Below are positions 33,040 to 45,123 of a stretch of DNA of 64,000 nt, one piece after another. The notes under the pieces were generated by a model. The model ran no database searches, was not told the origin of the DNA, and worked only from the letters and a program-made list of their open reading frames with translations. Made by a program: the position numbers and the translations under genes. The stretch is from Cheiracanthium punctorium (taxonomy: Eukaryota > Arthropoda > Arachnida > Araneae > Cheiracanthiidae): assembly GCA_038373885.1 (NCBI GenBank), contig JAWZYV010000070.1:16814-80813 (forward strand). The letters are read 5' to 3'. Each line of letters opens with the position of its first letter. Position 1 is the stretch's first letter.

Positions 33040-33990
33040 GACACAGAGAGAGAAAAGAACTTTTTTTAAATTTTAAGTGTTATACAAGTAGATAATAGTT
33101 AATCTAGGCCCGCCGCCCCTTTGAAGTGCCGCCTGATGCAGCCGCCTCTCTGCATCATAGCACGGCACGGCCCTGAACTGTTTAATAAAATAAAGCTGAA
33201 AGGACCTGCGATGGCTTTCATATACAGATGTAAGTACCTGTATTTTGCATATTTTATTCGCAAATGTAAGATGTGTAGCAAATGATAACCATAAGAGATA
33301 TTTTGACTCTCCCTGTTCATAGTCTTCTTTTAGGTACTTGTCTAGGTTTTGTTTCGTAACTTGCGTTAGCTCCAACAAAGTTCACCAGTAAAATTTTTAA
33401 TGAGCCGTCTTCTCAAGAACAAGTTATGTATTCATCCCTGTACTCATGTGAATTTAATGGAATTTGAAAAACAAAAGTTATAGAATTTTTCTGTATTACT
33501 TTTTGTCATCCATGCAAATAAACATTCAGTGTGTAACGTACTAATATTTATTTCATTCTGCGAGTCCTTAAAATTCCAAACATGAGTTCATAATAAACAG
33601 ACAGTGATAGATCCAAATATTCATAAATAAACAAAAAAAACTTGTTTTTCTAATGAGTGTATATCCCTATCGGGTTAAAAAATTGTATTGAATGGGCAAA
33701 TTAAGAGTACGTCTGAAGTTTCATTTATTTATTTATTTTTAATGTATAAAGCGCTTCTTTACTATTATCAAAATATTTAAAGCATAGAAACTTATCTAGG
33801 GGTCTACTAAAACACCCACACGGGGAAAATATATTTATGAACGTTTATTGAAAAATTCGTGTGAAGGAAACTTTGCAAGCATAGTAAATCCTATTTTTAA
33901 AATAAATTCGACGGCAATTAACGTTATCGAATGTTGACTTATGTCAGCAAAAAAACCTGTTTTCGTTTTAATTAAAACTAATATAAAATC
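32760..33990. other. Mostly featureless stretch with one element end
   Basis: It holds an A-run (33014-33039) and, at 33104-33175, a GC-rich piece ending GGCACGGCCCTG. In reverse that starts CAGGGCCGTGCC like an hAT end. The overlapping minus-strand ORF (33073-33378) has no recognisable domain. Confidence 0.4.
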
Positions 33991-34399
33991 CTAATTTGTT
34001 GTATTTTTATAGAAAGGTCTTCTGTAAAAGAAGATATATGTCCATTGCTTTCGGGGAAAGGGAACCTGATTTCTCCCAGCCGTTTCGGAAAAGGAAAAAA
34101 TGCTACCCCCCCTCTGGGAAAGGAGAAATGTTTTCTCTTTCGGAAAACCCTTCCCCCCAACGGGGTGTCCATTTCCTTTGGTAATGGGCGTGGGGGTACA
34201 ACACGAGCGTATACAACTTCGAAGGTTGCCTCTTCCGAAATTCGGTAGTAGTCAACATAACTATAAATTTGAAATGGATACAAGTGAGCAGACACTTCTC
34301 CAGCTGCTAAGTTGGTGCAGCTGCGATGGTATGGACAAATCTCTTTACTTCAAAAATAAAGAAAAAAAAAAAACCACTTAAGTAAAGCAAAACACAAGG

Positions 34400-36188
34400 G
34401 GCCAGTCGGAATTTTTTAATTGGCTGTGGGTACACTATAGGGAGAGAGAGGGGGTCTAGAGAAACTCCCAGAAATCATTTTGGAGATATCGGTTCTGAAC
34501 AGAATCGTCCAGTCCAGTCCCAGTGTTCAGAGCGTGTACTGTGAATCCACGAGAGTGAGGTAAAGAACTATGCATAAATATTTTTCTTTTTTAAATTGTA
34601 GAAGCGTGATAAAGGGGGAAATCATTTAACAATTGCATCGGATTTTTAATAATAATTTTATAGTTAATAGTTTCTTCATTTTTGATAAGATGAATCGTCC
34701 CCAATTTATTTATTGCTTTTCACAGTTGAAGCATCATTCATTGACTTGTTTGGTATTATTAAAATGTATTTGTAGAAAAGTAAATGTCTCACATTAGATT
34801 CTCCCATCCAATTTTCATTTCATTTGAAGATTTATTTATTACAAAATCGAGGATTTAAATATCTAGACCCATGTTCTTTCACCAGTGGTCCGAGAATTTT
34901 CGCTCGCTTCCGGTTCTGCTTAAATTTTAATCCCACTAAACCAGTATGGGTGTATTTCCAGAAAAATAATACTGTTTTAAATTCTACAATAGTTTATAAG
35001 CCCAACTCCCGAAAAGAAGCTTGAATTATCTTATTTTTAAATTATTTTTCAAAACTGAAGCATAATTACTTATTTTCAATAATTATTATTTCATTCCTCC
35101 CCCCCCCTGCATTTAGCCAAAAAAGGGGGGGCAAAATATTTAGTGTTTATAGTATTATATTAAACTAATTCAGATCTGAGAAACAATCTTTGAAATCATC
35201 CTTCTTTCATAGTATTTATAACATTTATGTATTATCTATACAGAATTGGGGAAAAAAAAATGTTTATGTGGACTATAATCATTTTTTAAATGAAGTAAAG
35301 CAAAAAACAATTAAAGTAATGCAATTATCTTATAACTGAATTGTTTTATTTGTAGAGATTTATATGAATATGTTTATAATATTAAATTTTGCAACGCTTA
35401 TTTTAAGGAAAATTTCTAATTTAATTTAAATTAGAATATTAATCAACCCATTAATAACACTAAATTTAATATTAGCATAGTTCTTAAACTTTATAAAACT
35501 TAATTTTGAATTTCGAGTTTTTTATTTTTTTATTATTTAGTTTTATAATTTGAAACATTTCTTTAACTGTGCTTAAAATGGATGGTTAATTAGATGTGTT
35601 TCAATTTACATGCCTTAATAACTTAATAATGAATAATCTGTAAGCATTTATCACTGGATTCTGCTCTTCTACCCTCCAACAAATAGATATAGTGAAAATA
35701 ATCGAGTTTCTTTGTTGAAAATTAAGCTTTTTCTACCAATTATTTTTTATGTGTATAATTTTATTTACCCAATTTTGAAAAGAAGAAATAAAAAATCTGT
35801 TGGGGGTTGGTGTTGGTTTGTTTGCTGAATAGGCAGTATCAAATACCAATCAAATATTCGGTGCATTGCTAATAAAAATCAATGACATGGAGGTAATATA
35901 TTTTATGTAATTAACAGGCTGATTATTATTGATAATTTTCGTTCTGTTTCCGTTTAAAAGGAAATAAAGTATAGTGCGCTAGCGTTTAAACGGTACATTC
36001 GATCGAGCTTCAATTTGGTATATATGTTTGAATGATTCATCGATTAAAATTGATTTAAATGCTTGGTCATGATCTTAATCGTAAGTGTTCGGAAAGTCGA
36101 GTGGAGTCACTCCAGATTTTTTTTTTTTTTTCATTGCTGTAATGCATTCTAATCTTTGAAAGCATTCCATAACAAAATCAGAGTACTT
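34400..36188. other. AT-rich stretch, two small repeat fragments
   Basis: No gene recognised. 35815-35875 resembles the right end of the 48303-49093 hAT element (GAATAGGCAGTATCAAATAC … TTCGGTGCAT). 35974-36035 (GCGCTAGCGTTTAAACGGTA) matches the tandem units at 57360-57960. Confidence 0.5.
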
Positions 36189-36275
36189 TTAACCCTTTAA
36201 AGCGCGGTGTCCTCGCTGTGAGGACACCCAACTCTGAAGTTTCGACTGTTGCCAGTCACGGAGAATAGACATATA
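36189..36275. mobile_element. TTAA element, B-end fragment
   Basis: TTAACCCTTTAAAGCGCGGTGT … CAACTCTGAAGTTTCGACTG and GCCAGTCACGGAGAATAGA match the B arm. Then it breaks off into short AAGTTTATAAAATAAG repeats (36276-36345). The rest of the element is lost. Confidence 0.75.
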
Positions 36276-37008
36276 TAAAGTTTATAAAATAAGTTTATAT
36301 AAAGTTTATGATTTATAAAATAAGTTATATAAAGTTTATAAAAGGATCGCAGTAAGAAACTGAATTTCACTTAACAAAGTATCCACCGAACGCTTTTTTT
36401 TTTTTCGTTTCCATAATTTATTTTCCATTCAGTTGCAGTAAAACGGTGATTATACCGACTTTTAATGAAATGAAAAACGGTATTGTTTACGGTATTTTTA
36501 TAAGCTGTATTTTATTCGTCTGTTCGAATAATTTGTACACTGAAAAAAGGTAAACGCATCATGATGTGTACCCGAAAACTGGGTCTGGCAGTCTTTAGCT
36601 GCGATTCCCAGTTCCCAACCTTTTTTTCTTCCTGCAAACCTTTTCTAAAATGAAAATAAATAAATAAATCACGAATTCCTTGCGTGGCCGTTCTGTAGTC
36701 ACGAGTCACTTGGGAACATTTGGGGATTCACGTTGACTGAAACCGATAAAATGCATTTGGCTGTGAATTTTCGCCTCGGTAACGAATTCCACCACAGGAA
36801 TGGATCCACCCTTTAATCAGTAAAAAGCACAGGGATAGAAATGTACGCGTTACTATTCTATGCCAGAAATAGTTAAGTTTTGCTAGTCTACACTTAACAG
36901 TACGGCATCTAGAGAGTATACGTCACGAGGGGAAATGCTTAATGGGAGGGCTACTTTCATTGGAACCCTAACTGATTTTGGCGGCCCCTCATCACAGCTA
37001 CCGGGCAC

Positions 37009-37592
37009 TAGAGATGAGCCGGACTCAGCCCGAGCCCGGGCCCGAACCGGGCTCGGGCTCTGTAACTCACAATTGCGTTCGGGTTCGGGCGGGCTCGGGC
37101 TCGTGAAAAATTTCTGTTTTATTGAACATTCTCCTTGAAACAGATTTTTAAAATGTGATTCATATGAAAAATAAAAGTATTTATAAAAAAAAAAATAGCG
37201 GCGCGGGTGCCTAGAAGGCGCGTGAAGCTCTTTGGGTATTTCAGAACGGCGGCTTATATTACATAGATCATGTATAACTGTATAGCAGATCATGTATATG
37301 TGATACTCCATAGATATATTGCATAGTCATGAGATCGGACATTATTTCATAAACATAGATCTAAAGAATTAGAAAGTTGCATTGAGAGTTTGCAACTATA
37401 TTTGTCTTTAATTTGAACAAACGGCAAAATTTATTGTATTCTATCAAGGAATTACTTCTTTGAATTTTATTTATTTTTAGCTGAAATTTCGGGCTCGGGC
37501 TCCGACTTAAATAATATCGCTCGGGCTCGGGCGGGCTCGGATTAAAAGTCTTCGGGCTCGGGCTTCAAAAAATGAGCCCGAACTCATCTCTA
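37009..37592. mobile_element. 584-bp hAT MITE with GGGCTCGG-rich ends
   Basis: Ends TAGAGATGAGCC and the inverse of TAGAGATGAGTTCGGGCTC. The 8-bp flanks CCGGGCAC and CCGAGCAC differ at one base. Subterminal repeats of CGGGCTCGGG occur on both sides of an AT-rich middle. The ORFs here read through repeat sequence and are not genes. Confidence 0.88.
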
Positions 37593-38065
37593 CCGAGCAC
37601 GTGCCCCGTTCACCTAGAGTTTCGAAACTGCAATTGACTATTATTCATTTGCGATCAAAACCACTCAGAAATATCCTGGAACCTTTTTTTTTTTTTTTTC
37701 AATTGACCTAGGGTACCGCTCAACATGATTATATGAACCGGACATTCAGTTCACTCAAAATGTTCTATTAAAATCTGTCTTTTATAAATAACTTTTTTAG
37801 AAAAATCTTTAAGCAGAGAGACAAAAATTTTTAGATTAGATTAGATGTTTTTTTCTAGAAACAATACATTTCTGCAAAATACAGTAGGAACCTATGTGGA
37901 TCTCCTCCGCCCCCCAATCGCTTGAATGGTGGGTCCGGACAAGCTCCTTCGCCACGCCGGCCACTACCTCATCAGCTACTTCCCGCAAATGGACTCCTAA
38001 ATACATTTGAACATCGTTTCTATATCAAAATTACATCTGCATCTGCGCGATAACTTATTTCTTGA

Positions 38066-38263
38066 TGAACCCTTTCAGGCACAACCCTTTCCCAATGCTG
38101 TAAAAAGTTCAGCCGTTGCCATCGCTCGACTGAACGACCCGCAAGAGGGCGGACGATCGAAACGCTCATCGCGTGCCACAGATCGAGAGACCCCTTTTTT
38201 GACGACAGCTGGCTGTGCCCGGCACAGCCAGCTGCGTCAAAAAAAGGGTCTCTAGATCAAAGG
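38066..38263. mobile_element. TTAA element, half copy
   Basis: AACCCTTTCAGGCACAACCC is an A end. It is followed by the left arm, centre (GACAGCTGGCTGTGCCCGGC) and the start of the right arm, which breaks at GGTCTCTAGATC. The left TTAA has become TGAA. Confidence 0.75.
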
Positions 38264-38291
38264 GATTTTAAGAAATGCTGTACAAAACTGA

Positions 38292-38516
38292 TTTTTTTGC
38301 ATTGCTTAAAATGCTGTTGAGTGATCCTTCAACTCAATTTAAATGTAATTTTAAAAACTTTTCAACAGCGTGTCAATGATTTTTAAAATAATTTAAATGG
38401 CTTTTTAAAAAGTTTTAGTGGATACGGTACATAGAGGCTACTTCCTTTTATCTGTTGCGACTGAAAGTCAGCTCAATGGTTTCCTCGCGACCAGCATACG
38501 CCACATTTAACCCTTT
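38292..38516. repeat. Upstream flank duplicated at 45822-46019
   Basis: ATGCTGTTGAGTGATCCTTC, TGTCAATGATTTTTAAAATA and CGCGACCAGCATACGCCACA occur in the same order at both loci, directly before a TTAA element with the same internal deletion. Confidence 0.85.
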
Positions 38517-38901
38517 GAGGCGCAACCCTTTCGCATAGCCGGCTGCCGTAAAAAAAAGGGGGTCTCTCGATCTGCGGCACGCGATGAACGTTTCGATCGT
38601 CCGCCCTCTTGCGGGTCGTTCAGTCGAGCGATGGCAACGGCTGTCCTTTTTTTCAGCATGGGGCCATCTATCCAGACGTTCTCCCGTTCTTCCATTTTTC
38701 AGCAGATGTCAGTGCTGTTGAAAAGAATCGTGACCCTTTTTTTTACGGAAAATGATGTGCGAAAAAGTAAAAGAGTCTCGTGGAGCTCTGTCACCCGCCA
38801 CTATTTTTATAGAAATGAAATCTATTCTTCGTGACTGACAACAGTCAGAACGTCAGAGTTGGGTGTCCTCACGGTAAGGACACAGCGCGTTAAAGGGTTA
38901 A
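38517..38901. mobile_element. TTAA-flanked element, copy with left-arm deletion
   Basis: The A end (CCCTTTGAGGCGCAACCC) is followed directly by TTTCGCATAGCCGGCTG, so most of the left arm is missing. The right arm and B segment are complete to the inverse of CCCTTTAACGCGCTGTG. TTAA flanks both sides. The same deletion is seen at 46020-46423. Confidence 0.85.
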
Positions 38902-39475
38902 AATAGTTTTTTATAAACTGTTTTCCGACTTCCATCGTCGACACAGGTCAGCGAAATGTTTCTTTATCTTTTCTTTCTTTTTCTTTTTTTAAGTGATCCG
39001 CAGGTGCAAAAAAAAGATTAGCCAGAACTTAAAGCTGCTTATTTAACACATTCAGTTTGCGCTTACATCCGGGCTTTAATGAGATTCATCCGAAAGATGA
39101 CGTTGAATGGAGATCCAACGTTTTCTCATCTTTGATTGGTTGCCACAGATCCATTGTTAAGTTGCCCTAAAGGGATCGCGCCTATTTCAAGAAACATGAC
39201 CGGCTAGCTGTTGTCCGACTGTTTAATCTTGAAATGTTTGAAATTCGTTGCTGCAGCGTTTATTTGAGTCTTCTTTAGAGTACGTCTTAGCAGGAAAAAG
39301 CATTCATCATACGTACTGAATGTGCGGTTATCGGGAGCTACAGGCTTGGATGTAGCACACGTTTTTGTAAGAAATTTTACTTTTTATTTATATTTTGGAT
39401 AACCCTAGAAAATGTTTTCTCTCTGCGTCCCTGGCGAGCTGATTTATGTTAAACCCATTCATTTGAAAATGAGTA

Positions 39476-40420
39476 GAGGAGAGGAGGGTATTATGGAATA
39501 GTCGGGAAATATGGAATACCGAGTTCTTGGCTCTGTTAGTTGCTGCTGCCACAAGGAAGTACCATGAACCACTCAAGAAAGATTCCCGTCTTACAATGCA
39601 GTAAGAGTTGACCGCTCTCTGTTGCCGTACCACTCGCTTCAGAACAAAGTATGTTTTGTGATTTTCAAGAGTTTTTGTAGATAAGTTTTCAAACATTTTA
39701 ACTTACTACACGGGGCATGAGCATGGATGTTACGCATAATGTACACTAAGAGAATGGTAGTTTGTTGTACTGTGGTTATTTTTTAGAGGACAGTGTTTTG
39801 CCAATGAGTTTTAAAGGTTCGTTTTCCGAGATGGCGTGTCGGGTATTATGGAATACTGGGTAATATTGTAATGGGTTTCATGTCATCCACTGAAGGACCG
39901 GAAAACAAAGACGCTGAATGCGTCTTTTGTCACGAAAAATTCTCTAAAGATCAACAACGATCAGTTTGGATTCAAAGATCCAGCTGTTCCTCTGTGGGCT
40001 CACCATGACTGTACCGGAGCAAAGAAAGAAGATTATATCTATAACTTTTCTAAATCGACTCGAAGCAGAAATGACTCCAATATAATGATTTGAACTACAA
40101 AACATAAAAATTTAGTTTTATAGTAACCAATAACTATATATGAAGCAATACGAATTGCTTTTCATCGGTTTAAACCATCTATTCCACATTATACTCCATT
40201 CGTAACTTTTTTTTTAAATATTTTTTTCTATAACAACAAAATAAATTGTGTATTTCTTTGCAATGGACATTTCATTACGATTCATTATAGCATGTACTCA
40301 TGCTGTTTTTGGAGATTTTATTTAAAATTCTATGAAGTTTTAGTTAGAAAACTTGCTAGAAACAGCTAGAAATGTACAGCTAGAAATGTAAACGGTATTC
40401 CATAATACCCTCCTCTCCTC
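39476..40420 (+). mobile_element. 945-bp pogo-like element, 25-bp terminal repeats
   Basis: Ends GAGGAGAGGAGGGTATTATG… and the exact inverse form 25-bp perfect terminal repeats, flanked by TA (39474-39475, 40421-40422). A terminal-repeat-like GGGTATTATGGAATACTGGG also lies inside at about 39841. The only coding remnant is the end of a pogo/Jerky-type transposase. Confidence 0.88.
39873..40065 (+). pseudogene. C-terminal zinc-binding tail of a pogo/Jerky-like transposase
   Basis: It reads PENKDAECVFCHEKFSKDQQ and RSVWIQRSSC. After a one-base frame change near 39990 it reads LWAHHDCTGAKKEDYIYNF. The order Cys-x2-Cys, Trp, Cys, WAHxxC, then a final Tyr-x-Cys-like tail is the pattern ending many DDE_1 (pogo) transposases in arthropods. 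The CENP-B-type DNA-binding and DDE domains are absent. It is non-functional because of the frameshift and deletion. Confidence 0.7.
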
Positions 40421-40726
40421 TATAATTAAGCTCTGTGTCTTTTTTCTACTTTCTAATGACGTTGTGATTTTTTGTTTTATTTATTTATTTTTATTCATCT
40501 GTTTATTCATCTTTTTTTTATTCATCGTTTTTTTTTATTCATCTGTAGTTTTATTCAGCTCGAACTGTTATAAATGGCCATTTCATGTCACGTATGGGGC
40601 AGAAATGCAAACTTTCTTTATATATTATTTGTTAAACATGCTATAATTTTTTTTTCTCACTAAATCTAATATATTGAATTTAAAATGGATTTACCTTAAT
40701 TTAAGTGTTCAGTTCATATTTCAGTT

Positions 40727-41240
40727 TTAACCCTTTAACGCGCGGTGTCCTCGCCGTGAGGACACCCAACTCTGACGTTTTGACTGTTGCCAGTCACGAA
40801 GAATCGATTGGATTTCTATCAAAATAGTGGCGGGTTCCCTAGCTCCACAAGACTCCTTTACTTTTTAGCACGTCCTTTCCCGTAAAAGAATGGTCACGAT
40901 TCTTTTGAACAGCACTGACATCGGCTAAAAAGTGGAAGAATGCGAGAACAGCCGAATAGATGACCCCATGCTGAAAAAAGGGCAGCCGTTGCCATCGCTC
41001 GACTTAACGACCAGCAAGATGACGGACGATCGAAACGTTCATCGCGTGCCACAGATCGAGAGACCCTTTTTTGACGACTGTGCCCGCGCACAGCCAGCTG
41101 TCGTCAAAAACGGGGTCTCTCGATCTGTGGCACGCGATGAACGTTTCGATCGTCCGCCCTCTTGCTGGTCGTTAAGTCGAGCGATGGCAACAGCTGCCCT
41201 TTTTTCAGCATTGGGAAAGGGTTGCGCCTCAAAGGGTTAA
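40727..41240. mobile_element. TTAA-flanked palindromic element, copy 5
   Basis: B end at left (CCCTTTAACGCGCGGTGT), A end at right (inverse of CCCTTTGAGGCGCAACCC), TTAA on both sides. The central hairpin stems carry ATCGCTCGACTTAACGACCA and its inverse. Orientation is opposite to copies 2 and 3. Confidence 0.87.
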
Positions 41241-41638
41241 AGGTTCACGAGATTGTAGCTAGAAGGATTTATGCAAGTTATCACACGCGGGACAGAGATA
41301 GTGTCCCACATTGGACGCTTATATAAATGCTCCTAGTTTCTAACTCACGAAGCATAAAATTTTAACCTATTTATTTAAAGTAAGAAGAAATCTTACGTTC
41401 TTTAGCTCAGCATATTATATTTAGCCGAAAAAATTAAATCGTACGAAGCAAAGTTAAAATCTATGTCTCACATGTGACACGGAATGACTCAAATGTACTT
41501 GAAGTGAAGAAGAAATTGATACTTGTCCTGAAGCCAATTTCCATTATTGACACTGCAGTTTCTTTGCCTTAATAATGTCTAATGTTTACAATAAAATGTG
41601 GGTTTGGGAAAGTATTCAAAGTAGCATTTATGTTTATA

Positions 41639-42221
41639 TTAGGTTGTAACGAAAGTTTTCCGCCACTGGAAGTATTGTCTGCACAAGCAGTTCGCGTTGG
41701 TGACTTTGCCGATATTTTGTCAAACGATTTTTGTTATTTGAAAGGAAAAGACTTGTTTTAGAGCACTGTGTTCTCAAATCTGTAAAACAATATCTTTATG
41801 ACTAAGTATAAGGCCTCTGAAATGGAACTATCACGCTACCAGATTGAACCATCCTTTACTCTCAGTTCTGTTGCAAAAAGTCAGCTGCAGAATGACACCG
41901 AATCATGTGTAGAGCTTAAGGTACTATTGTTGTATCACACGACATTATGAGGATTTGGTACCGAAATTTCAAAAAACGAGGACTAGGACATTTAAGAAGC
42001 AGAGCGCTCTGGCCGGCCTACTGATGAGGCCCGCCTTATGAGAAATTGTGAAAGAAGATAAAATATTCATCCACTCGAGAGTTAGCTAAAAGAGTTAGAC
42101 ATTAGTACCATGTCCATGAGTCGCGCAAGGCATCGTATAAACTTGACATATAAGATCAATCGCTCGGTACCGCGTGAGCTGACTCAAGCAAATCTGGCAG
42201 AAAACTTTCGTTACAACCTGA
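41639..42221 (+). mobile_element. 583-bp deleted mariner, copy 1
   Basis: Ends TTAGGTTGTAACGAAAGTTT and its inverse, flanked by TA. Broken coding remnants in order: RIWYRNFKKRGLGHL, KYSSTRELAKRV (the mariner helix-turn-helix region) and VPRELTQANLAEN (the linker before the catalytic domain). The DDD core is missing. A reverse-orientation copy is at 52279-52864. Confidence 0.85.
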
Positions 42222-43467
42222 TACTTTATTTACGGGATCAGCAGAAGTCGTTGGTTAACGTATGCAAATGGAACAACTGCCAGTTTATTTAGCCTAGGCA
42301 AATGGGAATGCGTTGCTTTCACGGTCAATTTCTCTAGCAGCTTAAAAATAATTAGAAAAATAAACATTTTGACCGGGAGATGATTTTTAATTATTAAAAC
42401 AAAAGTTTCTATGTTGTATACTGACAAGCTTTAATATCAAAACATATCTTATGATACCCGAGTGTTATCTATATAAATAAAATTAGACTTTTGTCTGTAC
42501 ATTTCTTGGAATTCAAAAATTTTGCGATTTCTATCCGTTTCAAGCACCCGGGAATCCGATGCGACCCTCAAAAAAAAAGTTTGTCTTGTGTGTCATTCTG
42601 TCCGTGACGCTTTTTTTTTTTGTTTAAGCATCCCGTAAAAACGACTGAAGCGAATGATATGAAATTAGGTGTCATGATAGGTGGTCACTCAACTTAAAAC
42701 ATAGGCGTCGAATTTAAAAAAAATCTTGATTAGATTTTTCAGATTTTGCGAAAATCCTTTCAAACTGCGTAAATTTGTGTTCGAGCATCACGTAAAAACG
42801 ACTAAAGCGATTGAAATGAATTGGGTGTCATGATAGGTGGTCACTCAACTTAAAACATAGGCGTCGAATTTTTAAAAAAATCTTGATTAGATTTTCAGAT
42901 TTTGCGAAAATCCTTTCGAACTGCGTAAATTCGTGTTCGAGCATCACGTAAAAACGACTGAAGCGATTGAAATGAAATTGGGTATCATGATGGGTGGTCA
43001 CTCAACTTAAAACACAGGCTTCGAATTTTTAAAAAATCTTAGATTTTGAGAAAATCCTTTCAAACTGCCTATTTTTGTTCGAGCATCACGTAAAACTACT
43101 GAAGCGATTGATATGAAATTTGGTATCATCCTTAGTGGTCACTCAACTGAAACATTAGGCAGCGTATTTTAAAAAAATCTTGATTAGATTTTCAGATTTT
43201 GCGAAAATCGTTCCAAACTCCTTAAAATTGTGTTCGAGCATCACGTAAAAATGACTGAAGTGAATGAAATGAAATTGGGTATCATGATAGGTGATCACTC
43301 AACTTAAAATATTGTCTTCAAATTTAAAAAAAATCTTGATTAGATTTTGAGATTTTACGAAATTGTTTCAAACTGCGTAAATTTGTGTTCGCACATCACG
43401 TAATAACTGCAAAGGTGAAAAAATGGTATTTGGTGAAATGATAGATGGTCACCTTAAACAATTAGCA

Positions 43468-43505
<38 letters not shown>

Positions 43506-43718
43506 GATCAGATTTTGGGATTTTGCGAAAATCGTTTCAAACTGAGTGAATTTTTGTTCACGCATTACGTAATAACGACTCAAGCGAATGATATGAAATT
43601 TGTTCACACGATAGATGGTTGCTCAACCTAAACTATAGGTGTCCAATCTTTTTAACATTTTTATTAGATTTTGAGATTTTGTGAAAATTCTCCCAAAATG
43701 CAGTTATATTTCTTCAAG

Positions 43719-43855
43719 CAGGCGCGTAGCCAGGAAAATTTTTCGGGGACGGATATGAACTTATATGTGTATAAATAGACGGAATTTCATCACTAATCAA
43801 AAAATGTCGGGGGGAGATATATCCCGATATCCCCCCCCCCCTGGCTACGCCCCTG
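43719..43855. mobile_element. 137-bp MITE nested in the Helitron
   Basis: Ends CAGGCGCGTAGCCAGG and CCTGGCTACGCCCCTG are inverted. The flanks TCTTCAAG and ACTTCAAG (offset by one base) suggest an 8-bp duplication. Half of the same MITE is at 47273-47346. Confidence 0.8.
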
Positions 43856-44352
43856 TACTTCAAGCATCGCCTAATAACGACCAATACGGAATTTGGTGAT
43901 AGGATAGGTAGTTGCTAATCTTAATTTATAGGTGCTGAATTTTTAAAATATTTTGATTACATTTTGAGATTTTGCGAAAATCGTTTTAAAATGCTGAAAT
44001 TTTGTTCCAGCATCACGAAATAAAGACTGCAGGGAATGAAACGAAATTGGATGACAGGATAGGTTGTCACTCAACCTAAATTCTAGGCTTGAAATTTTTC
44101 AAAAATGTTGATTCGATTTTGAGATTTTGCGACAATTATTTCAATATGCGGCCATATTCGTTCGCGCATCCCATAATGACGACTCAAGCGAATGAAATGA
44201 TATTACTTAGTGACTCTCTGACCTGTAATATTTTAACAATTCATAAAAATTATAACTTCGCTTTCTTTACTTTGGCAACATACTCCATCCATTCTGCGTA
44301 CTCCTACAATGCTGACGAAAGTTCTTGCTTTTTGGAAATTTGCATTCACTAA

Positions 44353-44379
44353 CCCGTCGAGGACGGGTACTTCAGCTGG
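44353..44379 (+). other. Helitron 3' terminal hairpin and CTRR end
   Basis: Six-base-pair stem CCCGTC/GACGGG with a GAG loop, then TACTTCAG and the terminal CTGG. This is the canonical Helitron termination signal arrangement. Confidence 0.85.
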
Positions 44380-44389
44380 TATTCAAAAT

Positions 44390-45123
44390 AAGTGCATTGC
44401 AGTGAAAACTGGAATGAAGTTACGGGTTTTACGTTACAGCCGCTTGGAGAGTCAATAAAGCTCAAATTTAAATTAAATATTTTATTGGGGTGTTATATAA
44501 GATGCCTTCTTTCTGGGGGATGTTTACACTAAACCATTTTAACTGTGCAATCGTTATATAAGGTGTCCCCCCAAAAATTGTAACATGCTGTCATTCTTTA
44601 TTCATGAGCGATAAACGGGCAATATAAATTGGAAATAAAAATGTTCAGAACAACTTAAAAGAAAATCCTCTCTTTAATTTATAGAAAAGTGCCCATTTTA
44701 TATTTCTATAAGAACCTCGTACAAAAAAACTCCCGAATGAGTAAAATGTGCCCCTTACACCACCAAGGTGATGTACAAAATTTGAGTAAAATATCCTAAA
44801 AAGTGCCAGATGTATATGAAGTTAAATATAGGCTGTCTTAAACCAGTTTTCAGAGATTCTATAAGGATCATATTCACATCGGATGATAGTTTCAGGTGCA
44901 CAGAAATTACGCAAAGAAATATATTATTTTTTTTCCATATAAGCTGTCAACTTTTACATTCAAATTCATATAGAGTCACTGAGCATCCTTGTTTTATAAG
45001 ATATCTCTTAGACGGCTAAGTGAAAGCCTGAAATTTAATTTTGTAGGTAAACACCTTCTTAGTGAATGAGACATTTTTTTACGAACTGGGAATTTTTTTT
45101 TGTACTGGAGTCGTCAACAACGT
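44390..45123. other. AT-rich stretch, no gene seen
   Basis: Contains AAGGTGTCCCCCC at 44560, which might pair with GGACACCCTGTA at 45779 as ends of a larger element into which the TTAA element inserted. The match is too short to claim. Confidence 0.35.

Larger units (their letters stand above)
42468..44379 (+). mobile_element. Complete 1.9-kb non-autonomous Helitron
   Basis: It starts TCTATATAAATAAAATTAGA after an A and ends CTGG before a T. The 3' hairpin CCCGTC-GAG-GACGGG (44353-44367) lies 8 bases before the CTGG. The body is tandem units of about 155 bp marked by GCATCACGTAAAAACGACTG (42627, 42785, 42941, 43083, 43238 and later worn ones). No Rep/helicase coding sequence. A poly-A of about 34 and a nested MITE (43719-43855) interrupt the array. 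Confidence 0.88.

Noticed and set aside
33978..34295. 105-residue minus-strand ORF and overlapping plus ORFs with Pro/Lys/Gly-rich peptides
   Set aside because: They read a low-complexity G/C and A-rich segment (repeated TTTCGGAAAA-like and C-run words) with no domain.
34434..34445. CACTATAGGGAGA-like motif resembling a phage T7 promoter core
   Set aside because: Only the 3' half matches and the context is eukaryotic; a coincidence.
42600..43700. Regularly spaced repeats that could suggest CRISPR
   Set aside because: Units are contiguous, about 155 bp and diverged, with no short repeat/unique spacer pattern, and they lie inside a Helitron.
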